NCBI GenBank assembly: GCA_024449915.1
Contig: JAMZAV010000301.1
Coordinates: forward strand, 620,001-684,000
DNA length: 64,000 nt
Reading direction: 5' to 3'
From: Sweltsa coloradensis
Taxonomy: Eukaryota > Arthropoda > Insecta > Plecoptera > Chloroperlidae
The position numbers and the translations under genes were made by a program. The notes beneath the pieces were generated by a model, which was not told the DNA's origin, searched no databases, and saw only the letters and a list, made by a program, of their open reading frames with translations. How positions within the stretch are numbered: position 1 is the stretch's first letter; every line of letters begins with the position of its first letter. Below are positions 1 through 11,560 of this stretch, piece by piece.

Positions 1-982
1 TATTTGTGATTTACTGGCTTTAACTACTTTTAGTGTAACGTAATATACCTGTGTATAACGCGTCAAGTTGTAAGTTTTCATAAACGACGTTTTCAATATT
101 TTCATACTGAACTAAACAAACAAATCTTTAATAATTTACAAAAAATCTATTTTATTATTGTCGCTCTTATTTCTGCGCTACGTTCCGAGCAAACGCGGCC
201 ATATTGAAGTTTATGTCGAGGAAGAGAGAAAAAACATTAATATTCTAGAGTTGTAAATAAAATGATATGCGTGATATAAAAGTCAACCTAGCACATTAGA
301 TAGGACTCCGTACAAGGGGTTTATGATGAAAACACCATCTGGCAGGTAGAATTAATATCGCAAATGTGCCGGGGCACGCGTGTGGAAACATTTGAATATT
401 AAGCACAGAGTACGTACCTTCCTTTCATATATGGAAGGCGACGAGTTGGAAAGGAAAAATCTAGCTATTAAATTTTTCCCTATCTTGTACGAACAATCCA
501 CACAGAAAAATCAGTCAAATAAATTTATTTTAAAAACGTTTTAGTAATTATTTGTTTTCCACGCCATGCTAATTCTTAGACTGTGCATTTATTATTTTCC
601 GTCAGAAGAAACAGACTAGTTTATTAAATTGAATACCTCTATAGTTACAAACGTAGTATTGAGATATTTAATGTTGCTTATTCTATATTGAAATATAATT
701 TTTTTAGGCAACACCCAAACTTTCAATCAGCTGCTTTGTTTTGACAATGTACTGAAAGCCTCTTAGTGTATTTGTGTAACATAAGGAAATACAAGTTAGT
801 ATTGGTGGTGAAAGTAAACATTCAAACCCCGTAGTTGGCCACTACAATAAAAGTAACGCATTAGATTATTCACAGTTGACGTATTATTAAATATTGAGAG
901 TGAGGGGGTTACATAATCTGAAAGAAAACCATTAATCACATCTGAATAGAGAAATTGTAATATAACAAAAATATAACTGATA
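1..982. other. AT-rich sequence without recognisable feature
   Basis: No open frame above about 60 codons, no tRNA-like boxes, and no repeat shared with the rest of the window were seen. It reads as unconstrained AT-rich intergenic or intronic DNA. Confidence 0.5.
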
Positions 983-1149
983 CAAGTTATCCGTGTCAGT
1001 GTAAGCCATTACCACACACGCTAATAACTTCACTCTATTATTTGAGTTCACTTCACGTAATTGACGTAACCTTGACTTTTAAAATTTACAACTAAAAATA
1101 TGATAGCATACAAGAGCAAAAAGCTAGACAGTGACATGGCATTATTATA
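983..1149 (+). repeat. Diverged direct repeat, left copy
   Basis: This stretch is clearly similar to 1632-1785: both run through a GTTATCC..TGTCAGT start, GCTAATAACTT, CTCTATTATTT, CACGTAATTGAC and AGAGCAAAAAGC in the same order, with many substitutions and small indels between. The two copies are about 650 bp apart and bracket a small dispersed element at 1226-1440. They could be old long terminal repeats or an old duplication; neither shows clear terminal TG..CA. Confidence 0.6.
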
Positions 1150-1225
1150 TAAACTAGTACGGATATAAAAAATAGGGAACAAAATGTACCGTTATTGGTC
1201 CTAGTTTGTCGCTGCCCTAAATGTT

Positions 1226-1440
1226 TGGTGGAGGTGCCGGTCACATAAATATTTAAACATTCTGGGAGAATGACCCCGCCCGCCTAGCCCAAAGGGTCAC
1301 CAAACATATTCTATATCACCCTTGCTGAATGGCACAGCCAATAAAAACCACAATTGTTAATCGGAAGTCATGTTTTGTTGCTTAGAAGGACAGGCGGGCA
1401 GACAGACGTTGGATCAAGTGATGCGTACAGGGTAGAGTAG
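1226..1440 (-). repeat. Family-D dispersed element with tRNA-3'-end-like terminus
   Basis: It begins with TGGTGGAGGTGCCGG (1226-1240). It aligns over about 200 bp with 37936-38170: shared blocks include AAACATTCT, AGGGTCACCAAA, ACATTC and ATATCA, then a Gln/Cys-poor region ending in a GGACAGGCGGGCAGACAGAC tract. Read on the minus strand, the element ends in CCGGCACCTCCACCA, which resembles the 3' end of a tRNA including CCA. No coding capacity. Family identity is unknown. Confidence 0.6.
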
Positions 1441-1631
1441 CATTATAAAGCCACCCCAACAAAAGAAATGCATTGAATTAATCAAAGATGATGTATTTTG
1501 AAATAGTGATAGTAAGCGGGTGTTATAATCAGTTGGACAAGAATCAACATCCTAGATACCTATAGAAGAATTTTAAAACTACAAAAAGTGCTGATCATTT
1601 TTTCTTTTAATGAGCGTTCGGGACCCTCTTC

Positions 1632-1785
1632 AGTTATCCCTGTCAGTATAAGCAAATATTAAGTATGCTAATAACTTTGCTCTATTATTTCAGTTCACGT
1701 AATTGACAAAGACAAATTTTACCTTCAAATTTTCAATTTAAAATCTGATAACCTACAGAGCAAAAAGCAAGACTTCATTATTTAA
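1632..1785 (+). repeat. Diverged direct repeat, right copy
   Basis: Partner of 983-1149; see that entry. The similarity ends near the run ATTATTTAAATTTTTTAGG, with no further match downstream. Confidence 0.6.
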
Positions 1786-2565
1786 ATTTTTTAGGTGTAA
1801 TTATAATTTTGACACGTTGATTCATGTTTCCATCCAGGCTTCAATTTAAATAGTGCATGAACATGTTGAAATTACAAATTTGACTATATCACTAATACGA
1901 TGCGATGTATATTCACAGTTAAGTTCGCACATGCCGTCCACAATAATGTACAGTAGCCACCTTCAGTCGCAACTAATGTTTCGACACCAACTGATTATTA
2001 ACCCGAATACTGCGATGGTTTTCTTGAGGGAATTTGTTTTTATAGAGTATTACAACCATCTCGTATAACTTTCATTAGAGAGAAAATAATAAGTTTGCGT
2101 TGAGCCCCTAAGTATAAGTTTTAATATCGTTGGGCATAATGAACTTGCTGTTCTTAGTCAAGCTCAAAGTTTCATCCAATTAGTGAGGTTAAACAAGTCT
2201 TAATTTTCATATCTAATTAAAAAATGGCTTCTTACTCATCACAATTCTAGTTACATATTATCTTTAAAAAGTCTGGAAATAATCAAATCTTAAATATTTT
2301 TGGCAAACTAATTACAAACTCCAGACCAATATGAAAAAAATTGCGAAAAGAAAAGTATCAAATTTATTATATCGAGCTAGAACCAAACTGTTAGTGAAGT
2401 GAAATCCCTTGAACACAACAATAAGTTGGCCTGAAGGCACGAACTTAAATATGTTAAAGATCTAGAACGGAAGAAACTTCTTAGTAGACCGAAGCCCAAA
2501 GCATTATGACACAGATTTGGTGAAACCAACATAAAAATATGTTTACTTATCCGTACTAAAACCGA
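1786..2565. other. No recognisable feature
   Basis: AT-rich. The only open frames (for example 1853-2068) are short, without family resemblance, and not supported by codon bias or splice signals. Confidence 0.45.
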
Positions 2566-2567
2566 GA

Positions 2568-2695
2568 GTGGTGGCTCAAACGTAAAGTTGAAACTGATTC
2601 GGAAGGTCGCGGATTAGAACCCCGCCAACAGCAATCGACTGAAAGTTTTTCTTGATCATTTCTTCAGTCGTTAAGACAAATGTTGGGCTTGTGGA
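2568..2695 (+). repeat. Diverged tRNA-derived SINE (SINE-B type)
   Basis: The order GAGTGGTGGCTC..CGTAAAG..CTGATTCGG.AGGTC.CGGATTAGAACCCC, followed by GACTGAAAG..TTTTTC and CAGTCGTTAA, matches the better copies at 51678 (+) and 63290-63520 (-). The first part is a tRNA-like head with A-box-like and B-box-like (GGATTAGAACC) stretches; the second is the shared non-tRNA body. It is strongly diverged and probably old. Confidence 0.55.
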
Positions 2696-2699
2696 AAAT

Positions 2700-4001
2700 A
2701 ACATAAACAATAAAAACATGTTTAATGCACACGGTGCAAGCTTATTGTACAAATGTAAATAAAAGTATTAAATTCAAATGAAGATGATTGATATTCGAAT
2801 TGTTTGATACCGTAACACTCGTTTTTACCCCCCCCCCGGGGGTTTTTTCCCTCAGGGGACGGGTCAGGATAAAAAGTTTTACACATTCGTTGTGTTCAGT
2901 TCACAAATATGTATTTGAGAAAAAAGTAACCCCGGAAAAACCCATACATTACGTTTTCCCCACACAATGTGAATAAAATTTTTTATTTCAAACAACTTCC
3001 AGTCAACAACGCGAAACGTTACTTTGTAACTCTCTTGAGCTCTACTTAAACCAACTTCTAGAGTTAAATACACAGTTTGGTTGATTCAACTGTTTCGCAA
3101 CATCCAATTCTCTGAATTATGATCTGTAATTGATAATCCAATTTAATTTAACCGTCAGTTAGTATCGTGCAAAATAATTACGTCATAAAATCATCTGGTC
3201 TGTTCATTCGATTCATTACGCCCAACATTAATAAAAAATTACAACAAAAATCACAGAAACGAAATCAATTAAAATTAATTCCGCAGTCTGAACAACGGTT
3301 TTAAGTTGGTTCTTGATAAATGGTTCGGTTGATATTGAGTGCATCAAATGTGGGGAATGTGATTGATGGGTAAAGTTTATTTTCATAAAAACAAGTTAAT
3401 ACGTCATGTCGTTAGACCGAGACAGTGATTGATAGGGATTGAGAAGGAACGAAATAATTGTTGGTCGTCGGGATGAGAGGAAGATTGTTTGACGTGTTTT
3501 ACATAATATTGAAATACAAGAGGCGAGAGGGTCGAAAGAACAATAAAGAGTACATACAATACAATTTGGTTGAAATTATATAATTCTCGGCTAAAAATAA
3601 ACTGGCCCAGTAAACTTTATAAGGTTTTGAAGGGCTTTCCAGGGTGGGAGAAATTAATGATTTCCGAAAAGAGGGATTAATAAGGCAAGAGGGGATAATT
3701 ATTGAGAGAAGAATTTTCATTCATAAACCGAACAATATCTTAGCGGAATATACCTATTACCTGGTCGAATTGTTGAGGAAGAAAAGATAAAATATCGAAA
3801 AATTGTTTTGAAAAATTATCATTTAATTTAAGTATTTTAGACGGTTTTTAGCATATTAATTGACATAACTATATACATTTCTGTTTTTTACAAATTAAAC
3901 TAAATATAAAATAGATGTTTCACTTTGAAAGGTACATTTTCGAGGTATTAAAGTCGGGCATTGTGTACGCGTTAAATTCGTTACCTTTATTGCTGTAAAT
4001 C
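2700..4001. other. No recognisable feature
   Basis: AT-rich spacer. A C9/G5 run sits at 2829-2842. Short open frames at 2788-2976, 2879-3073 and 3499-3720 lack any supporting signal. Confidence 0.45.
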
Positions 4002-4490
4002 ATATCCCCCAAATACAAAAATTTGTAAAAAAGACGGCAGCCAAGCTCTCCTTCAAAAGTCTTCGGCTGTGAATGCTGTGAGATATAGAAGTTGAGCCAA
4101 GCTTTTTATTCTTTCTCCCTAGTTTCGCTTTGAAAAAATGTAAGATCATTTCGCCTGTTGACGAGCGCCAAGCCAACGATTTTTGTGGTAAAAAAGTAAA
4201 TTTTTTAAACTCGAAATCATAAAAAAATTCTTGGCCATGAACCAAATTCAATGGCCAAGTCATTTTTTTATGATTTCGAGTTTAAAAATTTTACTTTTTT
4301 TACCACAAAAATCGTTGGCTTGGCGCTCGTCAACAGGCGAAATGATCTTACATATTTTCAAAGCGAAACTAGGGAGAAAGAATAAAAAGCTTGGCTCAAC
4401 TTCTATATCTCACAGCATTCACAGCCGAAGACTTTTGAAGGAGAGCTTGGCTGCCGTCTTTTTTACAAATTTTTGTATTTTGGGGGGATA
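4002..4490. repeat. 489-bp palindrome (inverted repeat, arms about 237 bp, 12-bp loop)
   Basis: Left arm 4002-4238 and right arm 4251-4490 are reverse complements along their whole length with few differences. The outer ends are ATATCCCCC and GGGGGGATAT; the inner ends are TTGGCCAT and ATGGCCAA. Both arms contain AGCTTGGC-type words also present in the inverted repeat at 21642-22009. The two open frames at 4000-4263 (-) and 4231-4542 (+) encode nearly the same peptide only because they are the two arms. Likely a foldback/MITE-like element or a recent inverted duplication; the transcript would form a long hairpin. Confidence 0.9.
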
Positions 4491-4615
4491 TCACATCTTT
4501 TTGTTGTTCGTTCGCTATCAAGGTGTGAATGATGGACTTTGAATGATTAAATTTGTTAAGTTCAAAGTTGTTTTTTTTACATTTTTGGCCCACGGCCCCC
4601 CCAAGATCCCCCTTG

Positions 4616-5037
4616 AATAAATAATAAATACATTTTTATTTAGAGTCTACCCACTCAGTTATATATAACTGATTTTCAGTGGGGACTTTAAATCAAAGCG
4701 ACCAAGCCAACCCTGCAGGCCCCGACGCAATCGACGAGTGAGCGATAACCAACCAAAGATCGATATTTTTAATGGGAAAATATATCAATCAGTGGTATGG
4801 ACAGTGCGAACATCCGCGGATCAACGCCAGAACCAACAAGGCCGATCCAGAACAACTCTGGAATTTATATGTGCTTCGTTGCTAGGACGGCTCCAAAGTC
4901 ACCGTTTACAAACTCCTAAGACAAGAACTGATAGACTTAAGTCCAAATCAGAATTTTAAAAATTTCTGACTTGAGCGGGAATCGAACCCTGGCCCTTCTG
5001 CATTGGAAGCAGATACGCTAACAACAAGACCAACGCA
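4616..5037 (-). repeat. SINE-A, full-length tRNA-derived SINE
   Basis: On the minus strand it starts with a tRNA-like head (5037 down to about 4968). The head reads GCGTTGGTCTTGTTG, an anticodon-arm-like TCTGC/GCAGA stem enclosing TTCCAAT, then the pol III B box GGTTCGATTCC. The head most resembles tRNA-Gly(TCC), though a 7-base loop reading would give CCA. A roughly 300-bp unrelated body follows, with a hairpin CAGTTATATATAACTG near the end, then an ATAAAT-rich tail at 4616-4640. Related copies lie at 5140, 9395, 20874, 43568, 57337, 60885 and 61251, all on this strand. It has no coding capacity and would depend on a LINE for mobility. Confidence 0.8.
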
Positions 5038-5398
5038 CTAGCATAAGCACTAGATATTTAAAATGGTTATAAGAGCATGTTTAATTTTCCCAAGCTTGTA
5101 TACAATTACTACGCCTGAGTAATAACGCGTTTTGATTTTGCTAGGACGGCTCCAAAGTCACCGTTTACAAACTCCTAAGACAAGAATGATAGACTTAAGT
5201 CCAAATCAGAAGTTAAAAAACTTCTGACTTTAGCGGGAATCGAACCCTGGCCCCTCTGCTTGGAAGCAGATACGCTAACAACAAGACCAACGCACTAGCA
5301 TAAGCACTTGATATTTATAATGGTTAAGAGCTGTTAATTTCAAGCTTGTACAAATTACTACGCCTGAGTAATTACGCGTTTTGATTTTGATTTTGATT
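4881..5398. repeat. Tandem duplication, two units of about 259 bp
   Basis: Unit 1 (4881-5139) runs from GCTAGGACGGCTCC through the SINE-A head to GCGTTTTGATTTT. Unit 2 starts at 5140 with the same GCTAGGACGGCTCC and repeats the same order. Each unit therefore joins the 5' half of SINE-A to a fragment of the downstream repeat, family E. The copies differ by small indels, including the anticodon loop of the SINE head (TTCCAAT against TTCCAA). Confidence 0.85.
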
Positions 5399-6300
5399 TT
5401 GATTTTCCCCGGTCCCAATTGCCCGGTTTTTGTTATATGAAGGTACATCGAGTGGTGGCCCAAGTTTCAAAGTTGTAAGATGAACCGTTTTCCCCGGTAT
5501 AGCGTATTATTCATAAGAGTACGGAATTACCTACTTTTGATAATTTTGGTTTTTTCCGGTACCCGTTAACCAATTTTGCTTCCATATTCAAAAGTGATAA
5601 AGAATGAGAGATATCAAATGTATTCCACGTTTGAAACTCTCAGTTGTAGCGTTTTCTTTGAATGATTCATTTCTTAAAGTTCAGATATGTTTTTTGTCAT
5701 TTTTGGGCCCATGGTCATCCCAAATTTAGCCCCTTGTGTTTTGGACGCAAGATATTTATAATGGTTTTAAAAGCATGTTAAATTTCAAGTTTTTACAAAT
5801 TACCACGCCTTGGTAATTACGCGTTTTGATTATCATCCAAATTTTGATTTTCTCCGGTCCCTGTTACCCGATTTTTTGGGTTTTTAAAGCAAAAGGCACT
5901 GCGTCTGAAATACACCTAAGTGTGGTCCAAGTTTTTATAGTTCTAAGATTTACGTTTTCTCTGTAGGCTAAAGAACTCTCCGCGGAGAACTCATAGCCAC
6001 CCACCCACCCACCCACCCAGCTTTAAGGAAATTTTACGATGTTGAGAGCCTTTTTTAACACAGAACGAGTTGTCGGATCGGGTTGATTTTTTTTTGGTAT
6101 GTCATGGACCACATACCAGGTCATATACCGAGTTTTAAGATTGTAACTCTTTCGGGGCGGCGGGGGTGCAGATAGCTGAAAACCCCCCAACTCTGGTAGG
6201 TGTATATAGGGCCGGAGTTCGGTGTCGCCTACAGCCGTATTCGCTTGTCTGCCGGGCGACGACCGTCGCCCTAGATTGTAAGTTAAGTCTCATTTATCAA
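5046..6300 (+). repeat. Family E/G mosaic repeat
   Basis: The word series GATATTTATAATGGTT..AAATTAC.ACGCC.GAGTAATTACGCGTTTTGATT occurs three times (near 5050, 5310 and 5750), each followed by CCGGTCCC.TT.CCCGGTTTTTG-like sequence. The right end (6130-6285), with CCCAACTCTGGTAGGTGTATA and a GC-rich stretch CGGGCGACGACCGTCGCCC, is similar to 23615-23690. Simple repeats TTTTGA (5386-5409) and ACCC (5999-6020) lie inside. No protein domain is visible; it looks like nested copies of a non-coding transposable element. Confidence 0.55.
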
Positions 6301-6912
6301 CAGCTTATAATAAAATTAATAAAGCATTGTTGTTGTCTGCTCAGGGAACTTTGTCTCTCATCAGGAAACTATCTAGGTATAGGGTGTGAAGATCGAAGGC
6401 AGGGAATGTACAAGGGCTATATTTTTAGAACTCAAACCAGTGTGTGCCTTGTAACATTAGGAAAAAACTTAAAAGCATTTAGTAAACTTTGCTGGTAGGT
6501 ATCAAACTGTAGATTGCATGAGCTACCTCTATCAACCAGGGAAACCTCAAAGAAATAAACACCATTTTCCGAACTTTGGATAATATGTTCTCCCTCATAA
6601 ATGGCGCTCGATTGTTGTAAAATAAGCATCTTCTTGGTTATAATATCATATATGTTATAGCATTTATACTATACTATCCCTGCTCGTATCTAGCGACGTA
6701 AACAAATAAATCAATAATAAGCACCTTCTGCTTCCCTGTTCGATTATTACTCGATCGAGCTTGTTCTCTCTATAAGCTAACGATGCAATAACCATTAAAA
6801 TCGTCAAGTCTCGATCACAACATAAAACCAACCTCCATTATCATAGCCCCAGGTATAATTCTAATAACAAGATAGAATTACTAAGACGGATCAGATTCCA
6901 GATTGCTATTGT
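6300..6912. other. No recognisable feature
   Basis: Unique-looking AT-rich sequence. The open frame spanning 6166-6498 overlaps the GC-rich end of the preceding repeat and is not convincing as a gene. Confidence 0.4.
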
Positions 6913-7314
6913 GTGTTCATTGAACAGAGCTAATTAAAACCGCACAATTCTATGGAAACTGTCAATTTCTCTAAATTACCACCATAGTACTGAAACCGGA
7001 GCCCGGTGGTTCTAGCGAGTGATTTCGTTGTTACCGTGTGCAAATTAATTGGGTGTCATTCTTTAAATAGCCCGATCACTGAAGACAGATTGTTAACGCA
7101 ATTATATTACTACCCATCTGATGTTCATTCTCAGAAATGTAATCTTATATAGTCAAGAGACTCCATTAAATAATTGTCTGAATCCTCTACACCATCATAA
7201 ATTTATTTATTAAGCGTCTCCTTTTTAAAGTTATTAAAACTTATTCGCAAACACATTGTGTTCATTGAACAGAACTAATTAAAACCGCACAATTCTATGG
7301 AAGCTGTCAATTTC
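6913..7314 (+). repeat. 57-bp direct repeat pair (6913-6969 and 7258-7314)
   Basis: Both copies read GTGTTCATTGAACAGA.CTAATTAAAACCGCACAATTCTATGGAA.CTGTCAATTTC with two substitutions. They are 345 bp apart. Between them is AT-rich sequence without features. They could be the flanks of a small duplication or eroded element ends. Confidence 0.8.
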
Positions 7315-7997
7315 GGGTTTGACACGGTGGACTTGTTTGTTCATTGGGCAAACAAAAAGGTAATAACTTTCAACGTTAAGAATTCATATTTATGTGGAAA
7401 TGATGTTAATTTATTCATGCATTTTTAGTATTTATTTCAATATTCACTATACGGTGGCTACAATGGCAACCATGATAGATTTGAATCCAGTTTAACTTTG
7501 GTTCTTGCCAGAAGAAGCATTTTAACATGTGATTCGCATATTCCCGCATTTCTTCACGTGTGCGTCCGAGTTTCAGTAATTATCCTTAACCAAAAACTTC
7601 CGACACCACAAATTTCACACACTTCTAGATTTGGATCTGGAAACAATCCCGTAGTAGTGAGAGCTGTTAGCGGAAAAATATTGCAAATCCGGATACCAGC
7701 GCCAAATTTTGCATGGGGGTAGATAAAAATATCAGAATTAAAAATCCGCCGGGAGGCAAGCGATATCTCACCCCCAACACCCCCTAAATCATCCCCTAAA
7801 ATTAGAATAATTCATAGCTCTAACCCAAAAAAGAATTTTTATTCAAATTAGTTATTAAAATTATGTTTTAATGTGTTTTAACCCAATCGGCCTATTCTCA
7901 TTTCCTAAACCACATTTTTTCAACCCCCATCCCTAATTGTTTATAATATTTTTACCTTGATTTCCAGCATTTACCAGTGAGGCACCTAAGCATTTAA
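7315..7997. other. No recognisable feature
   Basis: A pyrimidine-rich stretch (7740-7960) contains short C runs, but no repeat shared with the window and no convincing open frame. Confidence 0.4.
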
Positions 7998-8382
7998 CAT
8001 CGTTGGGGCAACCTTACAAATAATACACTGCTTCCTCGATAGTATTTTGATTTCTTCTAGGTGGCAGTGCATAGTTTCCATGGTAACGTTACTTTTGTAA
8101 AAATGTAATTTCCATCTACACTACTTATCGGATCAAAATAAAATTAACATATTCGTGACCGGACGGACATTCTAAATGATTTGGCCACCTCAGATTTTGT
8201 CGCCGTTTAGTTGAAAAAAAACTTTCGATTAACTTTAAAGTAACTTTTTAATTTTTGAACGATTTTGACAAAAAACTAATGGCATTCAATCCAGATCGAA
8301 GCTTGCGGATGGTCCAAATTTCTACTCGATCCGAACCTCCGTTCGACCGCTATCATGAGCCAAAAAAGCTGCGCGACTTTCC
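7998..8382 (+). repeat. Family B element, copy 1
   Basis: The left part (7998-8073: AATAATACACT..TTCCTCGATAGTATTTTGATT.CTTCTAGGTGGCAGTGCAT) and the main body (from CCATGGTAACGTTAC) match the element at 28241-29490 on the other strand. The body continues with TCCATCTACACTACTTATCGG and GGACGGACATTCTAAATGATTTGGCC. It is followed immediately by a second unit with a period of 309 bp. Non-coding; probably a non-autonomous transposable element. Confidence 0.75.
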
Positions 8383-8757
8383 GTTGCCATGGTAACAGTA
8401 CTTTGTTATAATGTAATTTCCATCTACACTACTTATCGGATCAAAATAAAATTAAGATATTCGTGACTGGACGGACATTCTAAATGATTTGGCCATCTCA
8501 GATTTTGTGGCCGGTTAGTTTGAAAAAAAAACTTTCGATTTACTTTAATGTACCTAACTTTTTAACTTTTTGCACGATTTTGCCACAAAACTAATGGCAT
8601 TCAATCGAGAAACGAAGCTTGCGGATGGTCAAAATTTCAACTCGATCCGAGCCTCCGTTCGAACGTTATGGCGAGACATACAAACAAACAAAAAAACAAA
8701 ACCAGTGACTAATTTTTCCGGCAGAGTCAAATGGAAACGCTCGCTTCGCTCGCTCAA
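8383..8757 (+). repeat. Family B element, copy 2 with complete right end
   Basis: It starts at GTTGCCATGGTAAC and repeats the body of copy 1. It then continues to a right end with AAACAAACAAAAAAAC, GTGACTAATTTTTCCGGCAG and finally CGCTCGCTTCGCTCGCTC. The same right end is at 28241 on the minus strand. The open frame 8570-8770 is simply this repeat read through. Confidence 0.8.
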
Positions 8758-9394
8758 AAATACCAAGTAGGCCTACAGATGCCCGTTAATTATTGTCAGG
8801 CGTTATACCGCAAGCAATTGATATTGTACAATAATCACGATAGTCAACAGCCCCTCGTATGTGATTATCGATTATTGTTGATGTAGGTCTAGGCCCTACC
8901 TTCTTGAACACATTTTGTGTACCTACCTTCCCCAGGCCTTTTTAAATTACTGAAATAACTTCTTGTCATGGTAACAAAGATAACTTTTCATTAACAAGGG
9001 TAGGGTGGGGAGAAATCACTTACTTTCACCAGGTGTATGGAGCCATTACCCCGTACTTACAATATCATCTGCTGAGCGTGTAATGGATCTCGATCTTAAT
9101 TTCAGCATTGGAGTGTTTTGTTCGGTGTCTTGGCGTGTAGTCATGCAATGATCTTTTTCTCTGGGGAGCAGCAAAGGCAGCCCCTCGAATTTCACCGACT
9201 TCCTCAAAGGAGTTTTCAATGTAGATACTCGAAGGTTCGTTAGAGCGTGGCTAATAAAATTATGTAAAAATTCTCTAATTAGTATAATTCAATGATAGGT
9301 AGGCCTACCTGCTAGACCTAGTTAAAATAAAATAAATGTTTGGACACTGATGTTGATTGAGGCCTAAAAAAGGTTTTCAAAATAGGCCACTAGT
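8758..9394. other. No feature apart from the first TAGGCCTA words
   Basis: Mostly unique AT-rich sequence. It contains GTAGGTCTAGG and AATAATC..GATTATTG words near 8820-8890 that form a weak imperfect dyad, but nothing gene-like. Confidence 0.4.
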
Positions 9395-9660
9395 CTACCC
9401 ACTCAAGTCACATCACATAGGCCTTACTGATTTTCATTGGGGGACATTTAATTTAAAGCAGTTCAAGCCAACCCCGTAGGCACCAACACGATCGGCAAGG
9501 GAACAATGACATAGAGAGTAGAGACCAGATATTTAAGTAGGCCCTACCTCTGAAAAAACCGATCATTATCAATCTCTGGACATGATTACACCCACAGACA
9601 GTGCAACAAGGCTGATTCGAAACCTTAGAATTTATTATGTTTATTTATTATAATTTATAT
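9395..9660 (-). repeat. SINE-A, diverged copy without head
   Basis: Reading left to right, the blocks CTACCCACTCA, ACTGATTTTCATTGGGGGAC, AAGCCAACCC, GACA(C)GATCG and AACAAGGCTGATTC..AACC.TAGAATTTATTATG follow the order of SINE-A at 20874. The tRNA-like head is not recognisable. It is much more diverged than the copies at 4616 and 20874, so it is an older insertion. Confidence 0.65.
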
Positions 9661-9867
9661 AGGGGCCTAAGTTCTTATAACAGCACTATTGTCATAAGAA
9701 ATATTTCTGCGAGTGTAGGCTATCCAAATACGGTAGGCCAGGGAGGGTTGCCACCAAGTAACAATTTTTATCCTTGGGAATGAGAGATATAGGCCTACTA
9801 CTTAAAAAAAAAAAACTATGCAAGAAAATTCAGATTCTTAGGCCTACCGTACCGGTATGTAGGCCTA

Positions 9868-10387
9868 CTAGGAAGCTTCGCAAATGCTTTTTTAGTCGCG
9901 TTGATGGATGAGCTTTTTTGTAAGTTTTTAGTTTGCGAGGGATCTCTTTTACCTTTGCAAGTTCTTTTTGAACGCATTGTAGGTGATTGTTGTCAAGTTT
10001 CTATTGTTACTTGTTAATTGTTATTATCTAACTCAAAAAACTTATATTAAAGCCTTTATTTCTATGGATTCTGGCTAACTTTTTCAACCTTTTCTTTCAA
10101 AAGGTACTACATCGTCATAACCTTAATGTCCATGTAAAATATGAACGTTGTAGCCCCACCCGTTAAATCGTAAAAGTACGATATTTATGAGAAATATTTC
10201 TTCGATTGTACCCAAAAACGTGGCAAGTCTAAGTAAAGAGATTTCGAAGGTCCCCTCCAATTTTCATCAAGATCGCATAGGCCTATGCCGTTTGCCCGGT
10301 AGAGAGCAAACAAACAGGAAAAAAAAACACATGAGCTAAATTTTTTGGGGGGTCAATGAAATTGAAGTCTTTTGCTTTGCTCATCCA
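9868..10387 (+). repeat. Family C element, copy 1
   Basis: It begins CTAGG.AAGCTTCGC, then TAGTCGCGTTGATGGATGAGC. The common body follows: GGTACTACATC.TCATAACCTTAATGTCCATGT, GAACGTTGTAGCCCCACCCGT, AAAAGTACGATATTTATGAGAAATATTTCTTCGAT, GGTCCCCTCCAATTTTCATCAAGATCGCAT and GGTAGAGAGC. It ends ..TTTGCTCATCCA. Seven copies are recognisable in the window (9868, 16939, 17890, 23200 partial, 28577, 31814, 55479). The start and end share GGATGAGC in inverted orientation. Non-coding DNA element of unknown superfamily. Confidence 0.8.
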
Positions 10388-11560
10388 ATCAATGTTATAG
10401 TTTTTGGTAGGAACTAGGGATGCACACAATAATCAATATTATCGATCAAAAATCAAGTCATCATCGATAATCAAAATATTAATAATTCAAATTGGCTGAA
10501 AACGGCCCGAAACACTTAGGCCTAATTCGTATTTCCCGCTTGGACAGACAGAGATAGGTCACAAGGTGTAGGGCCTATTACTTTTATATTTGGGATGCGA
10601 ACTTAGATGATAACGGGAGGCACAAACAAGACAACAAAGATAGGACGAGGCAGCGAGTAGCATTAGATTGTACTAGTGTTTTGAATTTCATTTACCACAT
10701 TTGACATTCCATCTAGGCCTATGTTGGAACGGGCTTGAGTTTTTTATTGACAATAATAGGTAGGCCTAGGTACCTATTGACATTATTGATTCAATAATGA
10801 AGAAAGTATTGATGTGCATCCCTAGTTTTTGGCATCGTGTGTAGGCCTATACGTACTCGCTGGGTTTATTATTATTTCTAGTAGCCGGTGCTACTGATGT
10901 TTTTATTACCTAGGCCTACTGGTGATTGCTTTTTAGGCTGTATTAAAAATACGGTAAGACTAAAGCAGTGGCTCTCAAAGTGTAGGCCTAGGGCGGCGTG
11001 CCGTGCGTGGGTAGGCCTAACTAAAATAGAAAATAAAATGTTAAAAACACGGATTTTGCTTCAAAATGAGACAACTAAAGTACACGTTTCCTAGGTCTAC
11101 AGGTTATAAAGTAGGCCTAATAGTATTTAATTCTTTTTCCTAACAACAATTCTGTCCACATGGTGTGCTAAGTAGTAGGGCCCCGTCCACCCATGGACAT
11201 TTAAAAATGCTAACAATAATAGTGCCAACAAGCTCAAGCATTGGAAATTTTTTCTTTGAAGCTTCTTGTAGGCATGTCAATGATCAAAAGTAAACTTTCT
11301 TCACAAAGCGTATTTTGATTTTACTGGTAGGCCTACCGCTAGACCTACTTTTTGATAAAGTCTAAAATAGTTAATTAGCCTAATAATTATACCTAGGCCT
11401 ACCTAAGCTTCTAATAGGTGAATGCTCTCTCTGTTGTTCAAGTGCATTCACGTATTTTAGTTTTATAAATGGCATGTTTAAAATGTTAGGAGTTAGGGCT
11501 CAATTAATATTGGAGAAAAAAATGGTAAAAATGCTGTAGGCCCTATACCTACCGGTACCT

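Noticed and set aside
4000..4542. Two similar peptides on opposite strands
   Set aside because: They are the two arms of the 489-bp palindrome.
4968..5037. tRNA-Gly or tRNA-Trp gene on the minus strand
   Set aside because: The acceptor and T arms do not close, and the same head heads several SINE-A copies.
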